A stretch of DNA of 64,000 nucleotides from Haladaptatus sp. QDMS2 (GTDB taxonomy: Archaea > Halobacteriota > Halobacteria > Halobacteriales > Halococcaceae). Positions 18,705 to 27,176 of the stretch are shown in pieces. The notes beneath the pieces are model-generated. The model ran no database searches. It had not been told where the DNA came from and saw only the letters and a program-made list of their open reading frames with translations. The DNA lies in NCBI RefSeq assembly GCF_029338295.1, contig NZ_CP119791.1, forward strand, positions 2,542,001 to 2,606,000, read 5' to 3'. Numbering within the stretch: position 1 is the stretch's first letter; the number at the start of each line of letters is the position of its first letter. Both the position numbers and the translations under genes were made by a program.

Positions 18705-18950
18705 TTACGCGTAGGTCTCTTCTAAGTACTGGACGATGTCCGAACTCTCTGGCATGCCGGAGACGTCGTGTTCTTCGTCGACGAGGACGGGAACGCCGGT
18801 CTGACCGCTCACATCCTTCACTTCGGTGCGCTCGCTACGCGCGGCCGGTACCTCGATGGATTCGTACTCGAGGTCCAGTTCGTCGAGTTTGCTCGTGACC
18901 TTCGCACAGAACGGGCACCCGGGGAGTTCGTAGAGTTGAATGGAACTCAT
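18705..18950 (-). CDS. Glutaredoxin / GST-N-like thioredoxin-fold protein
   Basis: This 81-residue single-domain protein carries the redox motif CPFC (LPGCPFCAKV, residues 8-17), the cis-Pro of the thioredoxin fold (TGVPVLVD) and a final SSDIVQYLEE helix. It would reduce disulphides or mixed disulphides, in haloarchaea probably with gamma-glutamylcysteine rather than glutathione. The ATG at 18950 is preferred to the longer frame because it gives a compact glutaredoxin. It lies next to the purine permease gene. Confidence 0.87.
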   Translation of the reverse strand: MSSIQLYELPGCPFCAKVTSKLDELDLEYESIEVPAARSERTEVKDVSGQTGVPVLVDEEHDVSGMPESSDIVQYLEETYA

Positions 18951-19021
18951 CAGACACACGTATGGGTGGAAGCATAAAAAGCCAACTGGCGGTGTGCGGC
19001 CCGCGCACACCAGCGGCCAGT

Positions 19022-20461
19022 TCAGAGTTGGCCGGCGAGCAAGCCGCTCGTACGGACGAAGAAGTAGAAGACGAACAGCACGGCGAGAATCCACTGGCCG
19101 GCGTGGACGTCGCGTGCCTCACCGACGGCAGCCTTCACGAGCGGGTAGGAGATGATGCCCGCGGCGATGCCGTAGGCGATGGAGAACGTGAATGGCATCA
19201 CGAGGATGGTCAGACCCGCCGGAACGGCGTGGGAGATTTTGTCCCATTGCACGTCCGCGATGTTACGGAGCATGAGCACCGCGACGACCACCAGCGCGAG
19301 GTGCGAGGCGTAGAGCGGGACGGCCGCGGCGAGTGGGACGAGCGCGAGCGAGGCGAGGAACAGGAGGCCAACCACGAGTGCAGTCATACCCGTGCGACCG
19401 CCCTCCTCGACGCCAGTCGCGGATTCGATGTACGTCGTGACCGTCGAGGTGCCGAGGATGCCGCCCGCGGTGGTGCCGACTGCGTCGGCCATGAGCGGTT
19501 TGTCGATGTCTGGCAGGTCACCATCTTCGTCGAGGAAGCCCGCCACCTGCGCGACACCCGTCAGCGTGCCTGCAGTGTCGAAGAAGTCCACGAAGAAGAA
19601 CGTGAAGACGATGAGCGAGAAGGCGAGGGCGTCGACGTTCTGGAAGCCCTGGATGAATGCGCCGACGAGTGGCGTGATGTCGTAGCCTGCGGCGGAGTAG
19701 GCAATCTGGGTCGACCCGACGAGCGAACTGTCGGCGAGCGTCGTGCCCTGTGGGGCCTGGTCTGCCGGGAACGCCCGGTAGCCCATCGCGTGGGCCGCGT
19801 AGCCAGCGATGGTGGTGAGGATGATGCCGAGAATGATAGATCCGCGAACGCCGCGGGCGTAGAGCGCGAAGGTGACGAAGAGGCCGACCGCCGAGATGAT
19901 GGCGACCGGGTCGGAGGCGAAAACTGGGTTGAAGGCGACGAAGGTGGCGGCGTCGCCGGTGACGACGCGCATGGCTTCGAGGCCGATGATGGCGAGGAAC
20001 AGCCCGATACCGGTTCCGACGGCGAATTTGACGGGTTCGGGGAACAGCCCGATGATGAACTCACGTGCCCCGATGGCGGTGAGCGCGATGAACAAAATCC
20101 CCTCGACGACGACGGCGGCGAGCGCCGTTTGCCACGGGACGCCGAGGCCGAGGACGACGGTGAACGCGAAGAACGCGTTCAGGCCGAGGCCCGGAGCCTG
20201 CGCGAACGGCCGATTCGCGTAAAAGGCCATCACGAGCGTGGCGATGGCGGCGGAGATGAGCGTGACGACCGCAATCATCTGGAAAGTTTGTGCGTCGGTG
20301 CGCCCGGGGACGTCGATTGCGAGGTTGAGAATCGCTGGGTTGACGACGACGATGTAGGACATCGTGAGGAACGTCGTGAGCCCGGCGAGAACCTCCGTCC
20401 GGAGGTCCGTGTTGTATTCCTCGAAGCCGAAGTAATCGGCAATTGTGTCAGTTATCGCCAT
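19022..20461 (-). CDS. NCS2-family purine permease (AzgA-like)
   Basis: This 479-residue membrane protein has about 12-14 hydrophobic segments. The start (YFGFEEYNTDLRTEVLAGLTTF) and MSYIVVVNPAIL match the AzgA/PbuG branch of xanthine/uracil permeases. The core also shows NRPFAQAPGLGLNAFFA and FFVDFFDTAGTLTGVA. It would import hypoxanthine, guanine or adenine with protons or sodium. It lies 83 nt downstream of, and on the same strand as, a PRTase-type regulator, which supports a purine salvage role. A TATA-like stretch near 20495 may give it its own promoter. Confidence 0.9.
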   Translation of the reverse strand: MAITDTIADYFGFEEYNTDLRTEVLAGLTTFLTMSYIVVVNPAILNLAIDVPGRTDAQTFQMIAVVTLISAAIATLVMAFYANRPFAQAPGLGLNAFFAFTVVLGLGVPWQTALAAVVVEGILFIALTAIGAREFIIGLFPEPVKFAVGTGIGLFLAIIGLEAMRVVTGDAATFVAFNPVFASDPVAIISAVGLFVTFALYARGVRGSIILGIILTTIAGYAAHAMGYRAFPADQAPQGTTLADSSLVGSTQIAYSAAGYDITPLVGAFIQGFQNVDALAFSLIVFTFFFVDFFDTAGTLTGVAQVAGFLDEDGDLPDIDKPLMADAVGTTAGGILGTSTVTTYIESATGVEEGGRTGMTALVVGLLFLASLALVPLAAAVPLYASHLALVVVAVLMLRNIADVQWDKISHAVPAGLTILVMPFTFSIAYGIAAGIISYPLVKAAVGEARDVHAGQWILAVLFVFYFFVRTSGLLAGQL

Positions 20462-20544
20462 AATGCACGTTTAAGCACAGCGCCTGAAGTAGACTTAAGT
20501 CTTATCCAATCTTCGCCACGAAAATCAGCACAGACGTGAATACC

Positions 20545-21261
20545 TCACGGTTCGAGCTGGGTGAGCGCGCCGACCGGGGCTGGGGTGAGTTCGCGCGCTC
20601 GGCCAATGCCCTCCTCGCCCACGGCGATCAGCGCGAACACGCCACCCACGTCGGCGTCGGCACTCGCGGCGATGTCGAGGAGGAGTTCCTGCGTCTCGCC
20701 CGAACGAATCAGGTCGTCGACGACGAGCACGGAGTCGTTCGCGTCGATGGCCGAACTCGGGAGGTAGTAGGTGAGTTCGATGCCAGACTGGAGGCGCTGG
20801 CGGGCCTCGATGAAGTCCTCGACGGCGGTCTCCTTCGACTTCTTCGCGTAGGCGAGCCGTGCGCCGAAGTAACTCGCCATCGCGGCGGCGAGCGTGATGC
20901 CGTCGGTGGCGGCCGTGAGCACCACGTCGGGCGTTTCGAATTCGAAGGCATCTGCGGCGATTGGGGCGACGAGGTCCAAGAAGGACTGGTCGAAGACGAC
21001 GCCGGAGTTGTCCACGTAGCCTTCGTCGTCCACCCGGATGCGAGAGTGTAGTTCGCGGGCGAGTTCCTCGCGGCCGACGCCGCCGACGACTTCGCGGGCG
21101 CGTTCGACGCCGGGGAGGACGTGGCCGTTGACGTAGCGATTCAGGTCACCGGCGGGGAGGCCGGTGAGGTCGGCGAGCTCGTCGTAGGTCCGACTCTGCT
21201 TCAGCATTCGCAAGACGGCGACTGCCTGCAACTGGATGGCGGCTTTCTCCGCTCGATTCAT
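20545..21261 (-). CDS. HTH-phosphoribosyltransferase protein, probable purine regulator
   Basis: This 238-residue protein has an N-terminal helix-turn-helix-like part (TYDELADLTGLPAGDLNRYVNGHVLPG) and a type I phosphoribosyltransferase domain with the PRPP loop VLVVDDLIRSGET. The layout resembles PRTase-derived regulators such as bacterial PurR or archaeal GfcR. It could be a PRPP-sensing regulator, a salvage enzyme, or both. The downstream purine permease supports purine control. A TATA-like ATTCATAAC lies about 25 nt before the ATG. Confidence 0.8.
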   Translation of the reverse strand: MNRAEKAAIQLQAVAVLRMLKQSRTYDELADLTGLPAGDLNRYVNGHVLPGVERAREVVGGVGREELARELHSRIRVDDEGYVDNSGVVFDQSFLDLVAPIAADAFEFETPDVVLTAATDGITLAAAMASYFGARLAYAKKSKETAVEDFIEARQRLQSGIELTYYLPSSAIDANDSVLVVDDLIRSGETQELLLDIAASADADVGGVFALIAVGEEGIGRARELTPAPVGALTQLEP

Positions 21262-21283
21262 GCCCTGTACCTCACGTTTGCAC

Positions 21284-21446
21284 AGTTATGAATACATCGA
21301 TGGATTGTCGTGCTGGAAGTAACCATTGACGTGCATTAGCACGGCGGCGTCGTGTTACGGGAGAAGAACGAAGAGCGGTGCGGTTGCGGTGTGGAAGCTG
21401 TCCAGTGTAACACCCGAACGTGAGCGAAGCGAGCGTTCGGTTTTTT
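21284..21446 (+). ncRNA. Candidate small RNA with intrinsic-type terminator
   Basis: The stretch lies between two minus-strand genes. In order, the plus strand shows a TATA-like GTTATGAATAC (about 21284), the hairpin CGTGC-ATTA-GCACG (21330-21343), a closing stem GTGTTAC (21352-21358) with GTAACAC (21407-21413), and directly after it CCGAACG (21414-21420) pairing with CGTTCGG (21434-21440) followed by T6. No coding frame with acidic composition fits. The T tract fixes the strand. The exact 5' end, about 21311, is inferred from the TATA position. Confidence 0.45.
21414..21446 (+). terminator. Hairpin plus T6 terminator
   Basis: A 7-bp GC-rich stem, CCGAACG/CGTTCGG, is followed immediately by TTTTTT. 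A second T5 run follows at about 21456. There is no plus-strand protein gene upstream, so it probably ends a small RNA. Confidence 0.65.
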
Positions 21447-21506
21447 CGGGCGCGTTTTTGCAACGAGCGGTTCGTCGAAGGCGAACCCGAGTTGTAAAAA
21501 GGTGCG

Positions 21507-22052
21507 TTACCAGGGTTCGTTCTTCAGTCCAAGAACGTAGGCGATTACGTTCGTGAGGATGTGGAGAACCGGCGTGAGGATGAGCACGGTCACAATGACG
21601 GGGAGGGTGAACGTCTGTCTGAACCAGCCGGTTGCGACGAGGAAGGTGAGCAGGAGCGCCACGACGACGAAGTCGAGTTGGTCAAGCAGGGGGAAAGCGG
21701 CCCCGCGTTCGCGTCCCGACCGGCGCTTGATGAACGAAGCGAGGATATCGCCGAGCATCGCACCGAAGGCGAGGCTGAAGGCGGCGACGAGCGGGAACGC
21801 CGGGAGGGTGAAGTCGAGCAGCTGGTTGAGCGAGGGGCGGATGGCGTTTAGCGCGACGCCGACGAGGACGCCGATGAGCGTTCCGGCGGCGGTTCCGCGC
21901 CAGGTCTTCCCGTCGCCGAGAATCCGTCTGCCCCGCCACGTTCGACCGCCGTCGATCGGCGGGCCGCCGCCGAAGAGGACCGCCGCGTTGTTGGGGATGT
22001 AGGCCGGCAGCATCGCCCAGAAGGCAATCGCAATCACCGCAAAGATACCCAT
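21507..22052 (-). CDS. carS: CDP-archaeol synthase
   Basis: This 181-residue integral membrane enzyme transfers CTP-derived CMP to 2,3-di-O-geranylgeranylglycerol phosphate, giving the activated precursor of archaeal polar lipids. Signature segments are [21 protein letters not shown] and [12 protein letters not shown] near residues 18-60, then about four helices and [16 protein letters not shown], whose Asp/Lys pattern is typical of the family. Length is normal. A TATA-like GATTAAGTC sits about 30 nt before the ATG. Confidence 0.93.
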   Translation of the reverse strand: MGIFAVIAIAFWAMLPAYIPNNAAVLFGGGPPIDGGRTWRGRRILGDGKTWRGTAAGTLIGVLVGVALNAIRPSLNQLLDFTLPAFPLVAAFSLAFGAMLGDILASFIKRRSGRERGAAFPLLDQLDFVVVALLLTFLVATGWFRQTFTLPVIVTVLILTPVLHILTNVIAYVLGLKNEPW

Positions 22053-22154
22053 ATACTCTCCCTGAATCGCGGCGGTGACTTAATCTCGGGTGGTTCTCGT
22101 CTGGGACGTAGTCAAAACAACATTCTGAATAGGGGAGCGAAAAAAGTGCCTGCA

Positions 22155-22991
22155 ATGATTCCGCCCATCGCGAGCAAATTCGTGGCCGGTGAGACGGAGG
22201 CGACCGTCTTAGACCACACCCGAAAACTCAACGAACGGGGCGTCAAGGCCATCCTCAATCTGCTCGGCGAACACTACGACGAGCGCGCCGAGGCCGACGC
22301 CGACGCCGACGTATACATCGACCTCGTCGACGAAATCGCCGCGGCGAATCTCGACGCCTGCATCTCGGTGAAACCGTCACAGGTAGGCCTCGACTTCGGC
22401 GCTGACGTGTTCGGGGAGAACGTCACGCGCATCGTCGACCACGCCGCAGACAAAGGGGTCTTCGTCTGGATCGACATGGAGGACCACACGACGACCGACG
22501 ACACCCTCGACGTGTTCGAGGAACTCGCCCGCAAACACGAGGGCGGCGTAGGGCTCGCGATTCAAGCAAATCTGAAGCGCACCAAAGCAGACTTAGAACG
22601 ACTCGTCGACGTGCCGGGCAAGATTCGACTCGTGAAAGGGGCGTACGACGAACCGAAAGCAATCGCCTTCAAGGATAAAGCGGACGTGAATCAGGCGTAC
22701 AAGGACTACCTGAAGTTCATGTTCGAGGAGTTCGAGGGCGGCATCGCCGTCGGGAGCCACGACCCGGCGATGATTGCCTACGCGAAGGAACTCCACGAGG
22801 AGTACGGGACGGACTTCGAGATTCAGATGCTGATGGGCGTGCGGGAATCGGCGCAGTACGAACTCGCAGAAGAGTACGAGATGTGGCAGTACGTGCCCTA
22901 CGGCGACCGCTGGGCGCAATACTTCTATCGCCGCGTCATGGAACGCAAAGAGAACGTCCTGTTCGCGCTTCGGGCCATCGTCGGGCGCTGA
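22155..22991 (+). CDS. Proline dehydrogenase
   Basis: This 278-residue FAD enzyme of the PutA proline dehydrogenase barrel oxidises proline to pyrroline-5-carboxylate. Family landmarks are SVKPSQVG, VWIDMEDHTTTD, IQANLKRT, RLVKGAYDEPK, IAVGSHD and IQMLMGVRE, then the C-terminal YGDRWAQYFYRRVMER with the carboxylate-binding arginines. It matches the short monofunctional form (about 300 residues). The start could be GTG 22146 or ATG 22155; MIPPIASKF at 22155 looks like family N-termini. No P5C dehydrogenase is adjacent. Confidence 0.9.
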   Translation: MIPPIASKFVAGETEATVLDHTRKLNERGVKAILNLLGEHYDERAEADADADVYIDLVDEIAAANLDACISVKPSQVGLDFGADVFGENVTRIVDHAADKGVFVWIDMEDHTTTDDTLDVFEELARKHEGGVGLAIQANLKRTKADLERLVDVPGKIRLVKGAYDEPKAIAFKDKADVNQAYKDYLKFMFEEFEGGIAVGSHDPAMIAYAKELHEEYGTDFEIQMLMGVRESAQYELAEEYEMWQYVPYGDRWAQYFYRRVMERKENVLFALRAIVGR

Positions 22992-23099
22992 GCCGCGCTA
23001 TCTGCCGAATCGTTCACGTTTGCTGAGTGACTGCTGTCCGATAGTGTAATCGACGCGAAGGAAAGGGCTGATAATCGTTGGGCGTGTTGGTACCGTCAA

Positions 23100-23717
23100 A
23101 TGGCCTCCTGGAAACGTGATATGGCCAGCGGCCTGGTCGTCCTCATCCCTATCCTCGTCGTCGCGTACGTCGTCTTCCGACTGTACGTCCTGATCGCGTC
23201 GATTTCGGGGTTCGCCAACATCGAACCGATCTGGCTCGGCGTCATCCTGACGCTCATCGTCTTTTCGCTGTTCGTCCTGTCGGTTGGCTACCTGATGCGC
23301 ACGGCATTCGGGAGTTTCGTCGAAGAGACAATCGACAGTGCAATGAACCGCCTGCCGGGCCTTCGCATCGTCTACAACGCCTCGAAGATGGCCATCGAGA
23401 CGGCCCTCACCGGCACCGAGGACCTCCAGAAGCCCGTCAAGGTCGAGACGTGGGACGGCCTCCGCATGACCGCGTTCAAGACCGGAAAGATGGCTCCCGA
23501 CGGCCGCGAAGTGCTCTTCTTACCGACCTCACCGAACATCACCACCGGATTCGTCATCGAAGCCGAATCGGACCGCTTCGAAGAAATCGACGAGAAGGTA
23601 GAGGACGCACTCATCCGCGTTCTGTCGGCCGGATTCGGGGAGAACCGCGATAAGGCAGGCGTGAAAATCGATGTCCACGAAGACGGCGAGACGCCTACGC
23701 CCGGCGACGACGACTGA
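23100..23717 (+). CDS. DUF502 family membrane protein
   Basis: This 205-residue protein has two N-terminal membrane helices (about 10-34 and 44-65) separated by a short loop. A soluble domain follows with the DUF502 pattern: RLPGLRIVYNASKM, TGKMAPDGREVLFLPTSPNITTGF, and an acidic tail (DGETPTPGDDD). The family is widespread in bacteria and archaea, membrane-bound and of unknown function. It is a single gene. Confidence 0.88.
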   Translation: MASWKRDMASGLVVLIPILVVAYVVFRLYVLIASISGFANIEPIWLGVILTLIVFSLFVLSVGYLMRTAFGSFVEETIDSAMNRLPGLRIVYNASKMAIETALTGTEDLQKPVKVETWDGLRMTAFKTGKMAPDGREVLFLPTSPNITTGFVIEAESDRFEEIDEKVEDALIRVLSAGFGENRDKAGVKIDVHEDGETPTPGDDD

Positions 23718-23756
23718 ACGCAGCGCCTTTACTTTCCTCCGCCCTACCTCTCGCCA

Positions 23757-24254
23757 GTGAAGCTGCACGTCCGCTACGAGGGCGACGACGACCCGAAGAA
23801 ATGTACCGCCCGTAAACTCGCACGATTCGACCTCTGTGAGTTACACCGCTCTGCGCGGGCGACCCCCTACGGCGTGATTCTGAATCCGCACGCTGAGCAG
23901 GCGCTCTCGCCCGCCGACGCGGGGCAATCGAACCTCGTCGCGCTCGACTGCTCGTGGGAAACCGCGGGCGAGGCGATGTTCAAAATGCGCGGCGAACACC
24001 GGGCGCTCCCCTTCCTCGTCGCCGCGAACCCCGTAAACTACGGGAAGCCCTTCCAGTTGAACACGGTGGAAGCCTTCGCCGCCGGACTCGCGATTCTCGG
24101 GGAGTACGACCACGCAGAAGAAATTCTCTCGAAATTCCGCTGGGGCCACACCTTCTTGGAGATGAACGAAGAACCCCTGCGTCGGTACGCCGTGTGTGCC
24201 GATTCTGCGGAAGTCGTCGAGGTCCAACAGGAGTATCTGGACCGGGGGAACTGA
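23757..24254 (+). CDS. tsr3: rRNA aminocarboxypropyltransferase Tsr3
   Basis: This 165-residue SPOUT-like enzyme transfers the 3-amino-3-carboxypropyl group from S-adenosylmethionine to a small-subunit rRNA pseudouridine/uridine. Landmarks are [48 protein letters not shown] and [16 protein letters not shown]. It starts at GTG 23757. Haloferax 16S rRNA carries an acp modification, consistent with this role. The 3' end lies near the small membrane gene and L40e, all on one strand. Confidence 0.93.
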   Translation: MKLHVRYEGDDDPKKCTARKLARFDLCELHRSARATPYGVILNPHAEQALSPADAGQSNLVALDCSWETAGEAMFKMRGEHRALPFLVAANPVNYGKPFQLNTVEAFAAGLAILGEYDHAEEILSKFRWGHTFLEMNEEPLRRYAVCADSAEVVEVQQEYLDRGN

Positions 24255-24295
24255 CCTCCAGAAGGCTTATTCTACGTGTCGTTGATTTGTTATGT

Positions 24296-24508
24296 ATGGT
24301 CAATCCAGTCGGCCTCGTCCTCATCGCATTCGGCCTTCCGGCCGCCATCTGGCCATACCGAATCTCGCGACTCCAAGAGCGTCTCGACGCCGTCGGCAGC
24401 ACGACTCCGTGGGACGAAGTCGAACCCGCAGATTGGCGCGTCGCCCTCACTCGAATCGTGGGCGTTAGCCTGTGTCTCGTCGGGTTGGTCGGCTTCCTGC
24501 TCGGGTGA
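24296..24508 (+). CDS. Small two-helix membrane protein
   Basis: This 70-residue protein has a helix at about residues 5-20 ([15 protein letters not shown]) and another at about 52-70, joined by a polar loop ([26 protein letters not shown]). The ATG at 24296 is chosen because the longer upstream frame overlaps tsr3 and has unrelated composition. An AT-rich TTATTCTACG lies about 25 nt upstream. Function is unknown. Confidence 0.65.
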   Translation: MVNPVGLVLIAFGLPAAIWPYRISRLQERLDAVGSTTPWDEVEPADWRVALTRIVGVSLCLVGLVGFLLG

Positions 24509-24561
24509 CCTGCCGGCCCAACTCGGAACATTTTAACCGCCACAGACGGTACCCCGCCAGT

Positions 24562-24711
24562 ATGGCCAGCTTTGAAGCCGCGGAAAAGCGGATTCTCGAG
24601 AAGATGATCTGCATGCGGTGCAACGCACGGAACCCGAAGCGCGCAGAAAAGTGCCGCAAGTGCGGCTACGCGAAACTCCGCCCGAAGAGCAAAGAGCGCC
24701 GCGCAGCCTAA
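24562..24711 (+). CDS. rpl40e: Large-subunit ribosomal protein eL40
   Basis: This 49-residue ribosomal protein has the zinc-binding pattern [19 protein letters not shown] at residues 17-35. The C-terminus is the basic tail expected for rRNA contact. Length equals other archaeal L40e proteins. An AT-rich TTTTAACCG lies about 30 nt upstream. The gene directly precedes a convergent broken acetyltransferase gene. Confidence 0.95.
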   Translation: MASFEAAEKRILEKMICMRCNARNPKRAEKCRKCGYAKLRPKSKERRAA

Positions 24712-24716
24712 TCGAG

Positions 24717-24973
24717 CTACTCGCGGGCGAGAATGGCGTAGTGGGCTACCGCGACGCGCTCACCGTCCAGAATCGCCGCTTCTTCGAACGTCTCCTCGTG
24801 TCGATAGCCGAGGCGCTGCCAGATGGGCGCCGAGGCTTCGTTCGGGGCATCGTTTCTGCACACACATGGTGTAAGCCGCGTTCGCGAAAGCCGTAGTCAG
24901 TCACGAGGCGACTCGCCTCGGTGCCGTGGCCCTGCCCCCAGAACTCGGGGGCGAGATTCAGTGAGCCAGCCAT
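24717..24973 (-). pseudogene. GNAT acetyltransferase remnant (truncated and frameshifted)
   Basis: The minus strand encodes the C-terminal half of a GNAT fold. The first part (24973 to about 24855) reads NLAPEFWGQGHGTEASRLV...YGFRERGLHHVCAET, containing the acetyl-CoA loop. It then must shift frame near 24850 to continue as NDAPNEASAPIWQRLGYRHEE...ILDGERVAVAHYAILARE and stop at 24717-24719. The two halves together match the rimJ-type family, but the N-terminal half is missing. The shift could be a sequencing error; the missing N-terminus could not. Confidence 0.8.
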
Positions 24974-25014
24974 AGCTGAAAGGCGATTGAAAGTGAGAAA
25001 AAACGGTTGCTCGA

Positions 25015-25623
25015 TTACTCGGGGTACTTCGATTTTCGCTGCTCTGCGCGGCCGAGTGCCGTCTCGATGACGTCGCGGACGTCGCCGTGGAACTCGTCGC
25101 CGTGGCCCGAGTACATGTGTTCGACGCCCTCGGGGAGCCGGGCTAAAATCTCCTTGATGCTTTCGATGAGGCGTTCGCGAGACTGGCCGGGCATGTCCGT
25201 GCGCCCGAAGCTGCCGTAGTCGAAGGCCGCGTCGTTGTGGACCACGACGTCCCCGGAGAAGATGGTAGCGTCACTGGTGAGGGCGATGTGGTCTGCGGCG
25301 TGGCCGGGCGAGTAGATGGCCTCGAACTCCTCGTCGCCGATTTCGACGGTGTCGCCGTCGTCTAAGTGGTCCGTCCGAAGGTCGTGGTCGCCGTAGGCGT
25401 AGCACGGACAGTCGAACGCATCGAGAACTGTCGCCAGTTCCGAGACGTGGTCGCCGTGCTGGTGGGTGAGCACGACCGCGTCCAGCGAATCGGTGTGCTC
25501 GCGGATGGCCGCTACGACGCCGTCCATCGCACCTGCGTCGACGAGCACCGTCCGCTCACCGAGAACGAGGTAGGCGTTGCAGGTGAACACCTCCGCATCT
25601 TCGGTGATATTGATAACTTCCAT
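25015..25623 (-). CDS. Metallo-beta-lactamase-fold hydrolase
   Basis: This 202-residue protein carries the metal motif THQHGDHV (about residue 55), a downstream metal-binding SPGHAADH segment and an Asp-containing IFSGDVV strand, with a last His in YSGHGDE. The overall pattern resembles glyoxalase II-like and persulphide-dioxygenase-like hydrolases; substrate is unknown. The ATG at 25623 (MEVINI) is preferred to 25632. It is a single gene. Confidence 0.88.
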   Translation of the reverse strand: MEVINITEDAEVFTCNAYLVLGERTVLVDAGAMDGVVAAIREHTDSLDAVVLTHQHGDHVSELATVLDAFDCPCYAYGDHDLRTDHLDDGDTVEIGDEEFEAIYSPGHAADHIALTSDATIFSGDVVVHNDAAFDYGSFGRTDMPGQSRERLIESIKEILARLPEGVEHMYSGHGDEFHGDVRDVIETALGRAEQRKSKYPE

Positions 25624-25787
25624 ACCGTCCACTTGGCCCGGGGGTTCTTGAGGCTACCGGGGACGGCAAGTGAGAGACGGCAGGCCCGTCTGGCGATAGT
25701 GACGCGGACAGCGAACTGAAGGTGTCGGGCATCACGCACGTGATAGGTGGCGTGGCTTTTTTCCCCGAGAATCCACAATGGTTGCCC

Positions 25788-25964
25788 ATGGGATTTGGGA
25801 GCTACGACGAGTCTGAACAGGAGCGACAGGAAGTCGACGGTGACTTAGACGAGAGTGACGGCGTAGCGACCAGCGAGAACGACCATCAGGGGAGCATCGA
25901 CTTCGAAAACGGCGCTTCGAACGACGAACTGCTCGACCGCCTCCAGGAAATCAAACAGCAGTGA
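25788..25964 (+). CDS. Small acidic protein, DUF5786-like
   Basis: This 58-residue, strongly acidic protein begins MGFGSYDESEQ and ends with a short helix (NDELLDRLQEIKQQ). It matches my memory of the haloarchaeal DUF5786 family. The stop overlaps the GTG of the DUF99 gene in GTGA, so the two are translationally coupled. Function is unknown. Confidence 0.8.
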   Translation: MGFGSYDESEQERQEVDGDLDESDGVATSENDHQGSIDFENGASNDELLDRLQEIKQQ

Positions 25965-26512
25965 AGTCAGGAGTGCGGACGCTCGGTGTCGCCGAGTCGT
26001 TCCGCGACGAACGGAGCACGCTGGCTGGCGTCGTCACCCGCGCCAGCCGCATCGTAGACGGCTTTTCTTTCGGCGAGTGTACGGTCGGTGGCCTCGACGC
26101 GACGGACGCTATCAGTGACCTCTACGACCGGCTGGGCCGCGAGGACGTCCAGTCGGTCATGGTTTCGGGCATCGCTCTCGCGTGGTACAACCTCGTGGAC
26201 CTCCACCGACTCCACGAGGCGACAGCGCGCCCGGTCATTTCGGTCACCTACGAGGCGAGCGATGGTCTCGAAACCGGACTGCGAGACGCCTTCGACGGGA
26301 CGGAACTCGACGCCCGTCTGGCCATCTACGAGGCACTTCCTCCGCGTCACGAACTTCAAGTTGGGGCGGAGACGGTGTGGGTTCGGTGTGTGGGTTGTGA
26401 ACCCGACGAGGCCGCCGAACTGGTGCGGGGATTCACGCCGGAAGGCGGCCGCCCGGAGCCACTTCGCGTCGCCAGGTTGGCCGCCCGGGCGGCCGACGAG
26501 TGGTGGCATTAA
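25961..26512 (+). CDS. DUF99 (UPF0215) endonuclease V-like protein
   Basis: This 183-residue protein has the DUF99 pattern, a relative of endonuclease V with an RNase H-like fold: RTLGVAESF, LAGVVTRASRIVDGFSFGECTVGG, MVSGIALAWYNLVDLHRL and RPVISVTYE. The biochemical role of archaeal members is not established; nucleic-acid repair or processing is inferred from the fold and from the uracil-DNA glycosylase directly downstream. It starts at GTG inside the preceding stop. Confidence 0.88.
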   Translation: MKSGVRTLGVAESFRDERSTLAGVVTRASRIVDGFSFGECTVGGLDATDAISDLYDRLGREDVQSVMVSGIALAWYNLVDLHRLHEATARPVISVTYEASDGLETGLRDAFDGTELDARLAIYEALPPRHELQVGAETVWVRCVGCEPDEAAELVRGFTPEGGRPEPLRVARLAARAADEWWH

Positions 26513-26538
26513 GTATGCACGTCTCGCAGTTTTTTCCA

Positions 26539-27126
26539 ATGGGAACAATGGAAGGACTCGACGTCGTCGAGTGTACACGGTGTCCCGAACTCGTCGAGTG
26601 TCGGTCGCAAATTGTCAATGGGGTCGGTCCCGCCGATGCAGACATTCTCTTCGTCGGCGAGGGCCCGGGCGCACAGGAAGACGAGCAGGGCGAACCCTTC
26701 GTCGGGCGCAGCGGGACCGTCCTCAGCGACACGCTGCGCGACGTGGGCTTGGAGCGAGAGGTCGTCCGCATCACCAACTGCGTGCGGTGTCGCCCGCCGG
26801 ACAACCGCAACCCACGCAAAGAGGAACTCGCAAACTGTCGTGAGTATCTGGAGAACGAAATCGACCGCGTGGACCCAGAACTCATCGTCACGCTCGGGAA
26901 GGTCCCCTCTGAACACCTCCTTGGTCGCTCCGTCGCCGTGACCAACGAGGCCGGCAGCATCGTGGACAAAGCGATTGGTGGCAAGCCCCGGCGCATCCTC
27001 GTTTCTGTACACCCGGCCGCGACGCTCTACGACCGCAGTCAGACCGAGACGTTCGTGAAGACGCTCACGAAGGCCGCAGAGACCACGAATGAGACCGGCG
27101 ACCAGTCCCGACTCGGCGACTACTGA
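26539..27126 (+). CDS. udg: Family 4 (Fe-S) uracil-DNA glycosylase
   Basis: This protein of about 195 residues removes uracil from DNA at the start of base excision repair. Four Fe-S cysteines are visible: two in VECTRCPEL, one in TNCVRC and one in ELANCREY. The active-site loop is GEGPGAQEDEQGEPFVGRSG and the C-terminal motif is HPAAT. Start is ATG 26539 or 26548; an ATTAAGTAT box at 26508-26516, overlapping the upstream stop codon, favours 26539. High-GC halophiles face frequent cytosine deamination, which fits this gene. Confidence 0.93.
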   Translation: MGTMEGLDVVECTRCPELVECRSQIVNGVGPADADILFVGEGPGAQEDEQGEPFVGRSGTVLSDTLRDVGLEREVVRITNCVRCRPPDNRNPRKEELANCREYLENEIDRVDPELIVTLGKVPSEHLLGRSVAVTNEAGSIVDKAIGGKPRRILVSVHPAATLYDRSQTETFVKTLTKAAETTNETGDQSRLGDY

Positions 27127-27176
27127 GTTTCACCGCAACGGAAAGCGACTTGTTCGAGACCCCCTCTAGCTAGCGT

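Noticed and set aside
18962-20539. 525-codon plus-strand open frame opposite the purine permease gene
   Set aside because: It is the antisense shadow of a clear membrane protein. High GC with third-position bias leaves long open frames opposite real genes, and its Glu/Asp/Arg/Gly-rich translation has no domain.
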